NCBI GenBank assembly: GCA_016234705.1
Contig: JACRAS010000177.1
Coordinates: forward strand, 27,058-91,057
Reading direction: 5' to 3'
Length of the DNA: 64,000 nucleotides
Source: Betaproteobacteria bacterium
GTDB lineage: Bacteria > Pseudomonadota > Gammaproteobacteria > Burkholderiales > SG8-39
The position numbers and the translations under genes were made by a program. Position 1 is the stretch's first letter. Every line of letters starts with the position of its first letter. Shown here piece after piece: positions 39,169-46,969 of the stretch. Below the pieces are notes generated by a model, which made no database searches, was not told the origin of the DNA, and worked only from the letters and a program-made list of their open reading frames with translations.

Positions 39169-39811
39169 GTGCGTCCGCTCCGTAGAGTTGCCGGTAACGT
39201 TCAATCTCGATCAGTTGTTGCGCGAGATCGGGTTTGGCGCCGAGAAATTGCACCAGATCATCAAGGTCGGCGATGGCGACGACCGGCAGGCCGATGGTAT
39301 CACGCACCTCCTGCACGGCGGAGCGCTCGCCCGCGCCGCGCTCCAGGCGGTCGAGCGCGATGGCCACGCCGCAGGGATGCGCGCCCTCGGCGCGGATCAG
39401 CGCGACAGATTCGCGCACCGAGGTGCCGGCGGAGATTACGTCGTCCACGATCAGCACTTGGCCGGCGAGCGGCGCGCCGATAACGCGGCCGCCTTCGCCG
39501 TGATCCTTGGTTTCCTTGCGGTTGAAGCTGTAGGGAACGTTGCGCCCGGCCTGCGCCAGCGCGATGGCCACGCTGGCGACAAGGGGGATCCCCTTGTACG
39601 CCGGGCCGAACAGCATGTCGAAGGGGTGGTCCGTGGCGAGGATCGCTTTGGCGTAAAATTGACCGAGACGCCCGAGCATTGTGCCGTCATTGAACAGGCC
39701 GGCGTTAAAAAAATAGGGCGACATGCGCCCCGCCTTGGTCTTGAACCGGCCGAAGCGCAGCACGCCGCAATCGATGCAGAAGGCGATGAACTGTTTGCGA
39801 AATTCCGACAT
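39161..39811 (-). CDS. pyrE: Orotate phosphoribosyltransferase
   Basis: Makes orotidine 5'-phosphate from orotate and PRPP in pyrimidine synthesis. The 216-residue protein has LRFGRFKTKAGRMSPYFFNA at the N-terminus, FGPAYKGIPLVASVAIAL, a catalytic loop with FNRKETKDHGEGG and the PRPP motif VLIVDDVISAGTSVRE. The ATG at 39811 (MSEFRKQF) is standard. It is divergent from xthA across 43 bp, a common pairing in this group. Confidence 0.95.
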   Translation of the reverse strand: MSEFRKQFIAFCIDCGVLRFGRFKTKAGRMSPYFFNAGLFNDGTMLGRLGQFYAKAILATDHPFDMLFGPAYKGIPLVASVAIALAQAGRNVPYSFNRKETKDHGEGGRVIGAPLAGQVLIVDDVISAGTSVRESVALIRAEGAHPCGVAIALDRLERGAGERSAVQEVRDTIGLPVVAIADLDDLVQFLGAKPDLAQQLIEIERYRQLYGADAHV

Positions 39812-39854
39812 TTGCCGATCCTGGTGCACGCGGCTGGGCGCCTGAAATCCAGTC

Positions 39855-40637
39855 ATGTTACGCATTATCACGCTCAATCTCAACGGCATGCGCTCGGCGG
39901 TGAGCAAAGGCATGCTCGAATGGCTGGCCGCGCAGAAAGCGGACGTGGTCTGCATGCAGGAGGTGAAGGCACAACTGCCCGACCTCGCCCCCGCCACGCT
40001 CGACCCCTATCCCTATTCTGGTCATTTCAGTTGCGCCGAGAAAAAGGGCTACAGCGGCGTCGGCCTGTATTGCCGCAAGCAGCCGGACAAGATCATAACC
40101 GGCTTCGGTTCCAGGGAGTTCGATGCCGAAGGTCGCTATCTACGCGCCGATTACGGCAGGCTGAGCGTAATTTCGGTCTATCTGCCCTCGGGCTCGAGCT
40201 CGGACGAGCGCCAGCAGGCCAAATTCCGCTTCCTGCGGGAGTTCATGCCGCACCTGGCAAAACTGAAGGCCAGCCGCCGCGAAATCCTGATCTGCGGCGA
40301 TTGGAATATCGCGCACACGGAAATCGACCTGAAGAACTGGCGCGGCAATCAGAAGAATTCCGGTTTTTTGCCGGAGGAACGGACTTGGCTGAGCGAGGTG
40401 TTCGACGAGCAGGGCTGGGTGGATGTATACCGTCGCCTGCACCCGGACACCACAGGCGAGGCCTATACCTGGTGGTCAAACCGCGGCCAGGCCTGGGCCA
40501 AGAACGTGGGCTGGCGCATCGACTATCAGATCGCAACGCCGGGGATCGCAGGCAAGTCGAGGAAGGCCGCGATTTACAAGACGCAGCGCTTCAGCGACCA
40601 CGCGCCGCTGACGATCGACTACGACTGGAACTTTTAG
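39855..40637 (+). CDS. xthA: Exodeoxyribonuclease III
   Basis: AP endonuclease/3'-5' exonuclease of base excision repair; 260 residues. Visible active-site parts are ITLNLNGMRSA (Asn), VVCMQEVKA (metal-binding Glu), ICGDWNIAH (Asp/Asn) and FSDHAPLTIDYDW (Asp-His pair). It is intact. A decayed relative of its 3' end lies at 45.3-45.5 kb, on the other side of the redox cluster. Confidence 0.94.
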   Translation: MLRIITLNLNGMRSAVSKGMLEWLAAQKADVVCMQEVKAQLPDLAPATLDPYPYSGHFSCAEKKGYSGVGLYCRKQPDKIITGFGSREFDAEGRYLRADYGRLSVISVYLPSGSSSDERQQAKFRFLREFMPHLAKLKASRREILICGDWNIAHTEIDLKNWRGNQKNSGFLPEERTWLSEVFDEQGWVDVYRRLHPDTTGEAYTWWSNRGQAWAKNVGWRIDYQIATPGIAGKSRKAAIYKTQRFSDHAPLTIDYDWNF

Positions 40638-40818
40638 CACTGGCTGCGTTGTCCGGGGCTGCGTCGTTTAGCGTTCCGGAGCGGCTTTGCGACAGATCGG
40701 TCACATTGACCACGTCGAGCGCGCGATTCGCAAGCCGCATTTCTTTCGCTTCCGCGCACGCCTCGAATGCAAGCGTGCAGCAGCGGAAGACCGTCGGCGC
40801 GGTCCCAGGTCTCGGGAT

Positions 40819-41397
40819 TCAGACAGCAGTGGCGCGCGCCATCGCAGCATGCGACTCCCGGGCGAAGCGCGTCTGCAGTTGCCGCACGATGGGGTAGCCA
40901 AGCCGCGACAGAAGCCGATCGGGCCGCGAAAACGCGCAGACGTGGTACCAGACCGAATCATCGGCGCGATGCCATTCGACGCAGAATCGTTCTTCCCCCG
41001 AGAGGATGTGCCCCGGCAAGGTTCCGAGCCCGAAGCCGGACCTTTCCACTTCCCCCTTGTCCTCCACCGTGTAGGCGATCCGGCAGAAGTTCAGATTCCA
41101 GACGCCAAGATACCGGGCGGAAATTCCGAAAGCCGTGTCCACCGCGATCGGCGGCGCCTGCGGGTGCAGCCTGACCCAGGCGACATTGAACATTTCCCAG
41201 CGCTGCAAAGCGGCTTTCGCGCGCTCATAGCATGCGGCGCCGCGGCCAAGCGGCGCACGGTGCCGGTCGGCGCGATAGCCGGGCGGGAAAACCGGGTTCT
41301 CCAACGCCCCGACTTCCGCGTACGAATAAGGTGCACCGGACAACTGGGCGAGGCGGTCGCGAATGGCGCCGTCGCCCGGGGTGGTGAATACAAACAA
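40819..41397 (-). CDS. DUF1990-family protein
   Basis: A 192-residue protein of the DUF1990 family: YAEVGALENPVFPPGYRADR at the N-terminus, GRGAACYERAKAALQRWEMF in the middle and RLGYPIVRQLQTRFARES at the C-terminus. No signal peptide is present. The function is unknown; the fold may bind a small hydrophobic ligand (inference). It is convergent with xthA across 181 bp in which I see nothing. It lies downstream of the redox operon on the same strand, 85 bp after the GltD-like stop. Confidence 0.75.
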   Translation of the reverse strand: MFVFTTPGDGAIRDRLAQLSGAPYSYAEVGALENPVFPPGYRADRHRAPLGRGAACYERAKAALQRWEMFNVAWVRLHPQAPPIAVDTAFGISARYLGVWNLNFCRIAYTVEDKGEVERSGFGLGTLPGHILSGEERFCVEWHRADDSVWYHVCAFSRPDRLLSRLGYPIVRQLQTRFARESHAAMARATAV

Positions 41398-41482
41398 GCA
41401 AACTCCTTCGCGCCCCGTTTTTCTTGCTTGCCGGCGGGGCTGTCCCTGTCAATTTTACAACAGGGAACGGCGACCGTGAAGT

Positions 41483-43222
41483 TCAGGAATCACACGCGCG
41501 GGGCCCCGGACACGGCGAGAGATATCCGCAGGGGCACAGTTCAATGCACTTCCCGCAGGCTTCGCAGCAATCCAGGCTCAAGGCGAAATACCGCCCGGGC
41601 CCTACCTCCTGCAATTTCGAAAAGCCGCCGGCATTGCAGAACATGTAACACTGCTCGCAGCCAAAGCATGATCCACAGGAAAAGCAGCGCGACACTTCCT
41701 CGAGAAAGGCTCTCTCGCTGATCGTCTGCTGGATTTCCAGGTCGGCTTGCGCCAGGCGCGATTGGACGTCTCTATAAGGCGAGGCCGATCGCGCCTTTGG
41801 CGGGTAGTAGTCCGGTTTGGCCGACGCGCTCGCTGCGATAGTGCTTTGAGAAACCGGCGGTGTCGGCAGGCCGCGCAATTGCGCATGCAGCGCTTCGGCA
41901 GCCTGTCGCCCTTGCGCGATGGCCAATCCCGCAATGCCCAGCCCCAGCGCGTCCCCCCCTGCCCAAAACCCGGCGCCAATCGCGCCATTCGATTCGGTCT
42001 GAATCCAGATCTTCCCGTTGTACAGTTCGCCCAAGCCATTCCAGTCCGGCTCCTGCGACACCGCGGCGATCACCGCGCTCGCGCGGACGTCATGCTCGGA
42101 CCCGCTGACTGGCACGGGTTTTCTGCGCCCGGAGCCATCGGGCTCGCCCAATTCCATCCGTTGTACTCGCACCGACTGGACCCTTCCGTCTTCCCGCCCG
42201 ATCGCGAGCGGCGCGGCCAGGTAGGCAATCTCCACGCCCTCTGCCAGTGCATCATCGATTTCGGTTTCGATGGCGGGCATTTCGTTGCGGGTGCGCCGGT
42301 ACAGCATGGTCACCTGCGCGCCGGTGCGGCGCGCGGCGCGCGCGGCATCCATCGCGGTGTTGCCGCCGCCTACGACGACGACATGCGCGCCAAGCTCAAG
42401 CGTTTTGCCGCGATTCACTTCCGACAAGAAATCGGTGCAGGTCCATACACCGGCGTCATCCTCGCCGGGGATACCGAGCTTCAGCCCCACGCCCGCGCCG
42501 ATTCCGATGAAGACCACGTGGTGCAACTCAGAAAGCTGTTGCACCGAAATGTCAGGCCCTATCGCCGTGTTGAGCCTCAGTTCGACGCCGAGATCGAGAA
42601 TTCTGCGAATCTCGGCACCGAGCACGGCCTCCGGCAACCGGTACTGCGGAATGCCGAAGTACAGCATTCCGCCGGGCTGATCCTGTTTTTCATAGACCGT
42701 AACGCGATAGCCGCGCCGCGCCAGCTGATACGCAAAGGAAAGTCCGGCCGGTCCGGCGCCGATCACGCCCACCGACTCGCTCCGGGTGCCCGATTCCGCG
42801 AGAGGCAGTTTCAGTTTGCGTCGCAGCCCCCAATCCCCGAGGAAGCGCTCCAGCGCGTTGATCGAAACCGCGCCATCCTTGTCGCGCCGGTTGCACCCGG
42901 CCTCGCAGGGATGCGGGCAGATGCGCCCCAGCGTCGCGGGGAACGGGTTCACCGCGGTGACCATATTCCACGCCTGGGTGTAGGCGTTGGCATCGGACAG
43001 CCCAAGTTTTTTGCGCTGCGCGACCAGCGCAATCCAGCCGCGTACATCGGCACCGCTCGCGCAAGCCGCGCCGCATGGCGGCGCTTTGCGCCGCTGCTCG
43101 GGTTGCACCAGCGCCTGTTGCAGCGCCGTGCTCGATGGCGGCACGCTCATGCCTGCGTTCTGATTTTTCGGCCGCGGTTGCGCGCCGCGTCCAACCTCAC
43201 CCTTGCCGTTCTGAATTCTCAT
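41483..43222 (-). CDS. GltD/DsrL-like NAD(P)-dependent iron-sulfur flavoprotein
   Basis: A 579-residue oxidoreductase. The N-terminal Fer4_20 domain has PCGAACASGADVRGWI and CPHPCEAGCNRRDKDG. A pyridine nucleotide-disulfide core follows, with FAD motif VGVIGAGPAGLSFAYQLA and NAD(P) motif VVVVGGGNTAMDAARAA. Two ferredoxin-type clusters end the chain (CFSCGSCFGCEQCYMFC and CCEACGKCIELCPCG). The layout matches the small glutamate synthase subunit plus extra clusters, as in DsrL and similar electron-transfer proteins. No dsr genes or GltB partner are in the window. The start is decided by GGGAGG six bases before the ATG. Last gene of a three-gene operon. Confidence 0.82.
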   Translation of the reverse strand: MRIQNGKGEVGRGAQPRPKNQNAGMSVPPSSTALQQALVQPEQRRKAPPCGAACASGADVRGWIALVAQRKKLGLSDANAYTQAWNMVTAVNPFPATLGRICPHPCEAGCNRRDKDGAVSINALERFLGDWGLRRKLKLPLAESGTRSESVGVIGAGPAGLSFAYQLARRGYRVTVYEKQDQPGGMLYFGIPQYRLPEAVLGAEIRRILDLGVELRLNTAIGPDISVQQLSELHHVVFIGIGAGVGLKLGIPGEDDAGVWTCTDFLSEVNRGKTLELGAHVVVVGGGNTAMDAARAARRTGAQVTMLYRRTRNEMPAIETEIDDALAEGVEIAYLAAPLAIGREDGRVQSVRVQRMELGEPDGSGRRKPVPVSGSEHDVRASAVIAAVSQEPDWNGLGELYNGKIWIQTESNGAIGAGFWAGGDALGLGIAGLAIAQGRQAAEALHAQLRGLPTPPVSQSTIAASASAKPDYYPPKARSASPYRDVQSRLAQADLEIQQTISERAFLEEVSRCFSCGSCFGCEQCYMFCNAGGFSKLQEVGPGRYFALSLDCCEACGKCIELCPCGYLSPCPGPRACDS

Positions 43223-43253
43223 TCTGACCCTCCCGCCGACACCGATCGAGCAG

Positions 43254-43787
43254 CTAGGCTGCCGTGGCCGGCGCTGCATCGCCGCTTCGTCTTTCCTCCC
43301 GCTTTCTCCGATTTTCACCCGTGCGTCTGTCGTAAATAACACGCCGCTCAGGTCTATTGCGGCGCTCGATCCGCCGCTCCGCTTCGGTCAGGGCCAAAGT
43401 GTCCTGGCTCCTGGGTACGCTGCCCGGTTGAAGCTCGGCAATCTCGCCGCTCAATCTGCGTATGCGCTGGGACATCATGCGCACCAGGTTGAAAGCGAGG
43501 GAGGGGTCTTCCTGGACACGGCGCAGGAACGTTTTCTTGTCGACGGTCAGAACCCGTGTTTCTCCCAGCGCGCGCACGGTAGCCGAACGCGCCTCACGCT
43601 CGAAAATCGCCATCTCGCCGAAGATCTCGCCCTCTTCAAGGGTGGCCACTCGCACCTCTCCGCCTTTTCCGCGCCTGATGACCTCGATCCGCCCCTTCTG
43701 GATGGCGAACATGCAGTCGCCGGAGTCCCCCTGTCTGACGATGATTTCCCCATTCGCGTAGGTCTTGCCCAGGTTGCCCGAATTCAT
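43254..43787 (-). CDS. Cyclic-nucleotide-binding domain protein without DNA-binding domain
   Basis: A 177-residue protein with one cNMP-binding domain (about 10-125): YANGEIIVRQGDSGDCMFAI, VRVATLEEGEIFGEMAIFE and ARSATVRALGETRVLTVD, where GEMAIFE and RSATV form the phosphate-binding cassette. A helix follows (NLVRMMSQRIRRLSGEI). The rest is a highly charged tail rich in Arg and Glu. There is no helix-turn-helix, so it is not a CRP-type transcription factor. It may control the activity of the neighbouring flavoproteins (inference). Its ATG overlaps the upstream stop by 4 bp. Confidence 0.8.
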   Translation of the reverse strand: MNSGNLGKTYANGEIIVRQGDSGDCMFAIQKGRIEVIRRGKGGEVRVATLEEGEIFGEMAIFEREARSATVRALGETRVLTVDKKTFLRRVQEDPSLAFNLVRMMSQRIRRLSGEIAELQPGSVPRSQDTLALTEAERRIERRNRPERRVIYDRRTGENRRKREERRSGDAAPATAA

Positions 43788-45196
43788 CGGCCGCTCCCCT
43801 TCATGCTTTTCCGTTCGCTCCGCAGTACGTTCCCTGCAACCAGGTTCCACATCAGCCGCAGCGGAAACAGCGGGTGAAACGTGCGCAGCAGTATTTCCTT
43901 GTACGGGGCGCTCCCCGTGAACACGTCCCACAACACGCTGCTCATAAGCCGGTTCTTTCCCGCCTCCCGCTGTTCGCGCGCGGTCATGCGCAACACGCCT
44001 CGGCGCAGGAAACGCAGCCTCTGGATCAGGGTAGTCACTCCGAAAATCAGCTTTGCGATCCTGTTGTCCACGATCAGCGTCCTGCATTCCGGCCAGAAAC
44101 CTTTCTCGAAATCGGCCTTGGATATTCCATGGAATACGGCGGTCCTGGCGGCGGCCTTGGCGGTGCGGTAGGCCGAACCGATGCCGTCCTTGAACAGGCG
44201 GTTGACGCCGCTGTCACCGATCCACACGATGCGGTCCGCAAACGGCCGCACCGCGGCGCGTACATTGATCCGCGGGAAACAGTGACACGCCGGGGACGGA
44301 ACCACGGCGTCCGGAAAGCACCCCTTTACTTCATCGGCGGCCAAAAACGATTCGATCAACGGTTCGTCGACGTCCTCGCCCAGCAGACAGAGCGTCGCAT
44401 AATCGCCTTTCGGTATCAGCGCCGCGAATTCGAGCCGTGGCAGGTCAAGCAAGAATACGTGCATGGAGTTGCCGAGCCGCTGCTCGATGGTCGCCTGCCC
44501 GAGATGGAACTCGCAAATGAACGCCCGCAGCGTACCCGGCGCCTGGTAGTCCCGCGCGGGGCTGTTCAGCAGCTCCAGGATGCGGCTGTTGACGCCCGCG
44601 GCGACTGCCACCAGGTCGTAGGTCACGTTATTGCCATCAGCGGTCCGGATCTGCGGCTTGCCGTGGTCCCAGTCGAACCCGGTCACCAGCTTGCGCACCA
44701 CCTTGGCGCCAGCCTTTGCCGACAAGTCGAGAAGGTAGCGATCGAAACCGGCGATATCGACCGGCTCGGATGCTTTCGGCCCATTGCCCCTGTAGACCGC
44801 GGCGATGCGCTTTTCCTCCAGCGGGGTATCGATGCGGACCTGTCCGACGTCGGTATGCAGGACGTAGGATTCGATGCCCCGCCGCACCACGGTCGGAGGC
44901 AGATTAATGCCTTCGGTTGCCAGTAGCTGAACCAGCGACTCGGAGACCACGCCCCCGCAATGGTTGCATCCGGCGGGCCCGCGGTGGTCGAAAAAGCGCG
45001 GCTCATAGATATCGACGGAAATGTCCAAGCCGGCCGACTCGGCCATCTTGAATAGGAAATAAGCGAAGAACGAACCGGCGGGACCGCCGCCGATCACACC
45101 GACCCGCGAGTCGTCAGCGAGCGCCAACGCCCCGGTTTCGCTCGCGAAATAGGAAGCGAGTTCCTGCTCTCGATCAAGGACCCTGCCAAAGGCCAT
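43784..45196 (-). CDS. Geranylgeranyl reductase-like FAD-dependent oxidoreductase
   Basis: A 470-residue flavoprotein. It has an FAD-binding Rossmann motif near residue 32 (VGVIGGGPAGSFFAYFLF), a cysteine motif GPAGCNHCGGVVSESL and the second FAD motif near 300 (DRIVWIGDSGVNRLFKDGIG). This resembles the geranylgeranyl reductase/electron-transfer flavoprotein dehydrogenase group. Residues 350-470 are basic and hydrophobic and may attach to the membrane. The start MAFGRVLDREQEL follows GGGAG. First gene of the operon with the cNMP and GltD-like genes; together they look like a regulated electron-transfer unit. The substrate is unknown. Confidence 0.78.
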   Translation of the reverse strand: MAFGRVLDREQELASYFASETGALALADDSRVGVIGGGPAGSFFAYFLFKMAESAGLDISVDIYEPRFFDHRGPAGCNHCGGVVSESLVQLLATEGINLPPTVVRRGIESYVLHTDVGQVRIDTPLEEKRIAAVYRGNGPKASEPVDIAGFDRYLLDLSAKAGAKVVRKLVTGFDWDHGKPQIRTADGNNVTYDLVAVAAGVNSRILELLNSPARDYQAPGTLRAFICEFHLGQATIEQRLGNSMHVFLLDLPRLEFAALIPKGDYATLCLLGEDVDEPLIESFLAADEVKGCFPDAVVPSPACHCFPRINVRAAVRPFADRIVWIGDSGVNRLFKDGIGSAYRTAKAAARTAVFHGISKADFEKGFWPECRTLIVDNRIAKLIFGVTTLIQRLRFLRRGVLRMTAREQREAGKNRLMSSVLWDVFTGSAPYKEILLRTFHPLFPLRLMWNLVAGNVLRSERKSMKGSGR

Positions 45197-45322
45197 GACT
45201 GATGCTCCCGATGCATAAACCGAATACGAGCTCGGTATCTGACGGTGCGGACCAATCGTTGTTCCGTATACAGCCTTTCCTCTGTGGCATTCTAATCCAA
45301 GTCGACAAGGACGTGAAACAGG

Positions 45323-45522
45323 CAAGATCGCCGACTTCACCGTGGGTGGTCGCTGCGACCGCGGGAAGACGATACGAGAGCCGGACATCGCATTGCGATG
45401 ATGTTGACATCTTCTCTCGGAACGCAACGCCGGGGATCGCAGCCAAGGCGAAGAAGGCTCCAATCTACGAGGAGCGACGCTTCTGTACCCTCGCGCCGCT
45501 CACGATCGACTGCGACCTTTAA
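45323..45522 (+). pseudogene. Decayed 3' end of a second xthA-like gene
   Basis: From 45424 the sequence matches the last 100 bases of xthA (40533-40637) in frame: ATPGIAAKAKKAPIYEERRF, then LAPLTIDCDL and a stop. Upstream, in another frame, RRLHRGWSLRPREDDTRAGH resembles the preceding part of exonuclease III. The catalytic Asp-His of the SDHAPL motif has become CTLAPL. A frameshift near 45420 and the missing 5' two thirds make it a remnant. It has the same orientation as xthA and bounds the redox cluster on the other side. Confidence 0.65.
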
Positions 45523-45527
45523 CGTGC

Positions 45528-45842
45528 CTAAGCCGTGCTGCTGCCGGGAGGCAGGTTCTTGCGCAGGTTGTTCTGCCGCCGCCGGTCCAGCCACCAGGCG
45601 AGCGCCGGCAGCACGACAAACGAACCGGGCATCACCATCACTGCGAGATAGGGGCTGACCATGGACAGCCGGCGCAGGTGGGTGACGATCTGGCGCTTGT
45701 CCTCCGGCGACCATTTTTGCTTGTTGCGCGGCTTCATCAACAAGGGCATCAGCCCGGTAATCTGCACGACTTCGCCGAGAACGTATTTTCGTTCCCGGTC
45801 CATCATTTCCATCACGGTCCCGACGATGACTGGCTTGCGCAT
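45528..45842 (-). CDS. Hypothetical small membrane protein
   Basis: A 104-residue protein with one or two hydrophobic segments (VSPYLAVMVMPGSFVVLPAL) after a soluble start, ending in a basic tail (DRRRQNNLRKNLPPG). The piece QKWSPEDKRQIVTHLRRL is amphipathic. I recognise no family. It is the last gene of the YqjD-YqjE-YqjK-like run, 3 bp after the YqjK-like stop. Confidence 0.65.
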   Translation of the reverse strand: MRKPVIVGTVMEMMDRERKYVLGEVVQITGLMPLLMKPRNKQKWSPEDKRQIVTHLRRLSMVSPYLAVMVMPGSFVVLPALAWWLDRRRQNNLRKNLPPGSSTA

Positions 45843-45845
45843 GCG

Positions 45846-46133
45846 CTAGACCGCGATTTTGTGGGTCAGCCAGCGATAACCCTGCCAAATTCCCCAGGCT
45901 CGCCGCGCCCATTTGAGCGCGCGGCGCGGGCGCAGCAGCGCAAACACCAGCATGGCGCCGGCAACGAGAGGCGGGCGCGAGATGACATAGCGTACGGCCC
46001 CGACGCAGAGGTCGGCGAAGCCCAGCGGTTGCGCCCACGACTGCAGCGTTTGCGCCACGTCCGCGCGTTCGCGCGCGGCACGCTCGAGCAGGCGCGCGCG
46101 CTTGGTCTCGATTGCGGCTAGGCGCTGGTTCAC
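45846..46133 (-). CDS. YqjK-like protein
   Basis: A 95-residue protein with an N-terminal helix rich in Arg and Glu (RLAAIETKRARLLERAARER). A middle hydrophobic part (PPLVAGAMLVFALLRP) and a basic C-terminus (ALKWARRAWGIWQGYRWL) follow. This is the shape of YqjK, which goes with yqjD and yqjE. Its start overlaps the YqjE-like stop by 4 bp. Function unknown. Confidence 0.7.
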   Translation of the reverse strand: MNQRLAAIETKRARLLERAARERADVAQTLQSWAQPLGFADLCVGAVRYVISRPPLVAGAMLVFALLRPRRALKWARRAWGIWQGYRWLTHKIAV

Positions 46134-46528
46134 GGCTGCCGCTCCCGCAGCATGGTCCGGTCTTTCGCCAATTCGCCGCGCGTGATCGCGAACGGCTTCG
46201 GCCGCGTCTTCGCTTTAATGCGCAAAATCCAGCCGAGCGCCGCGGCCATGGCGAGGAACGTCACGGCGAGCATGCCGACCGTGATCAGTCGGTGCGTGTC
46301 CCAGAAATAGATCATCACGAAAGCGACGCTCAGCACCACCGCCATGCCCAGGCAAAACGCCGCGGCCAGCGCAATGAGCAGCAACTGCTCCAGCCGCACT
46401 CGCTCTTCTTCGATCTCGGTGGCGAGGATTTCCAGGCGTGTCTGCGCCGCGGCTAGCAGGGTTTGCGCCAGGTGCTTGATCGAATGCAGAAGGCCGCCGC
46501 GCGCGGCGGCGCCTTCTCTTTCCGCCAT
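46130..46528 (-). CDS. Phage holin family protein (YqjE-like)
   Basis: A 132-residue protein with an amphipathic N-terminal helix (SIKHLAQTLLAAAQTRLEIL) and two strong membrane spans (LLLIALAAAFCLGMAVVLSV and LITVGMLAVTFLAMAAALGW). This is the holin-superfamily YqjE pattern. It is not in a prophage; the family is chromosomal and linked to YqjD/ElaB. It lies 2 bp after the YqjD-like gene. Confidence 0.78.
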   Translation of the reverse strand: MAEREGAAARGGLLHSIKHLAQTLLAAAQTRLEILATEIEEERVRLEQLLLIALAAAFCLGMAVVLSVAFVMIYFWDTHRLITVGMLAVTFLAMAAALGWILRIKAKTRPKPFAITRGELAKDRTMLRERQP

Positions 46529-46530
46529 GA

Positions 46531-46842
46531 CTAGCGGCGGCTGATCAACATGCCGATGACCAGGCCGACAGCGGCGGCAATGCCCACTGCCCCCCAGGGA
46601 TGATCGTGCACGTAATCGTCGGTGGCGCGCGCGGCGGCCTTGGTCTTGTCGATCACGACTTCCTCCGCCCGCGACAGCTTGTCTTTGGCGGCGCGCAGGC
46701 TTTCCTGGATGCGCTCGCGCGCGACCACCGCTTTTTCGCCCATCTGGCCGGCGGTGGCGCGCAGCAATTCCTCCGCGTCGGCGATCACGATCTTGAGGTC
46801 GGTCGCAAGTTTTTCCCGGGATACATCGGTGCCGTTGCTCAT
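46531..46842 (-). CDS. DUF883 family protein (YqjD/ElaB-like)
   Basis: A 103-residue protein of the YqjD/ElaB family. A long amphipathic helix (KLATDLKIVIADAEELLRA) is followed by DDYVHDHPWGAVGIAAAVG and a C-terminal membrane anchor ending MLISRR. In Escherichia coli such proteins are inner-membrane, ribosome-associated and stationary-phase induced. First gene of the run of four on this strand and divergent from ampG. Confidence 0.85.
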   Translation of the reverse strand: MSNGTDVSREKLATDLKIVIADAEELLRATAGQMGEKAVVARERIQESLRAAKDKLSRAEEVVIDKTKAAARATDDYVHDHPWGAVGIAAAVGLVIGMLISRR

Positions 46843-46969
46843 GATTTTTTTGCCTCTCTGACTAAGAAATTCCGCTCCGGCAAAAGCGCTGGCGGAAGAC
46901 TAACAAGGCTACCGGCTTTCTCCCGTTAAATCAACCTTCGCCGACGCTAACGCAGGTAGAATCGGCTCC

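Noticed and set aside
41747..43339. 530-codon open frame on the plus strand
   Set aside because: It is antisense to the GltD/DsrL-like gene, whose Fe-S and nucleotide motifs are clear.
46130..46842. Holin-family and DUF883 genes as sign of a prophage
   Set aside because: These are chromosomal YqjE/YqjD-type genes; no phage structural, lysis or integrase gene is near.
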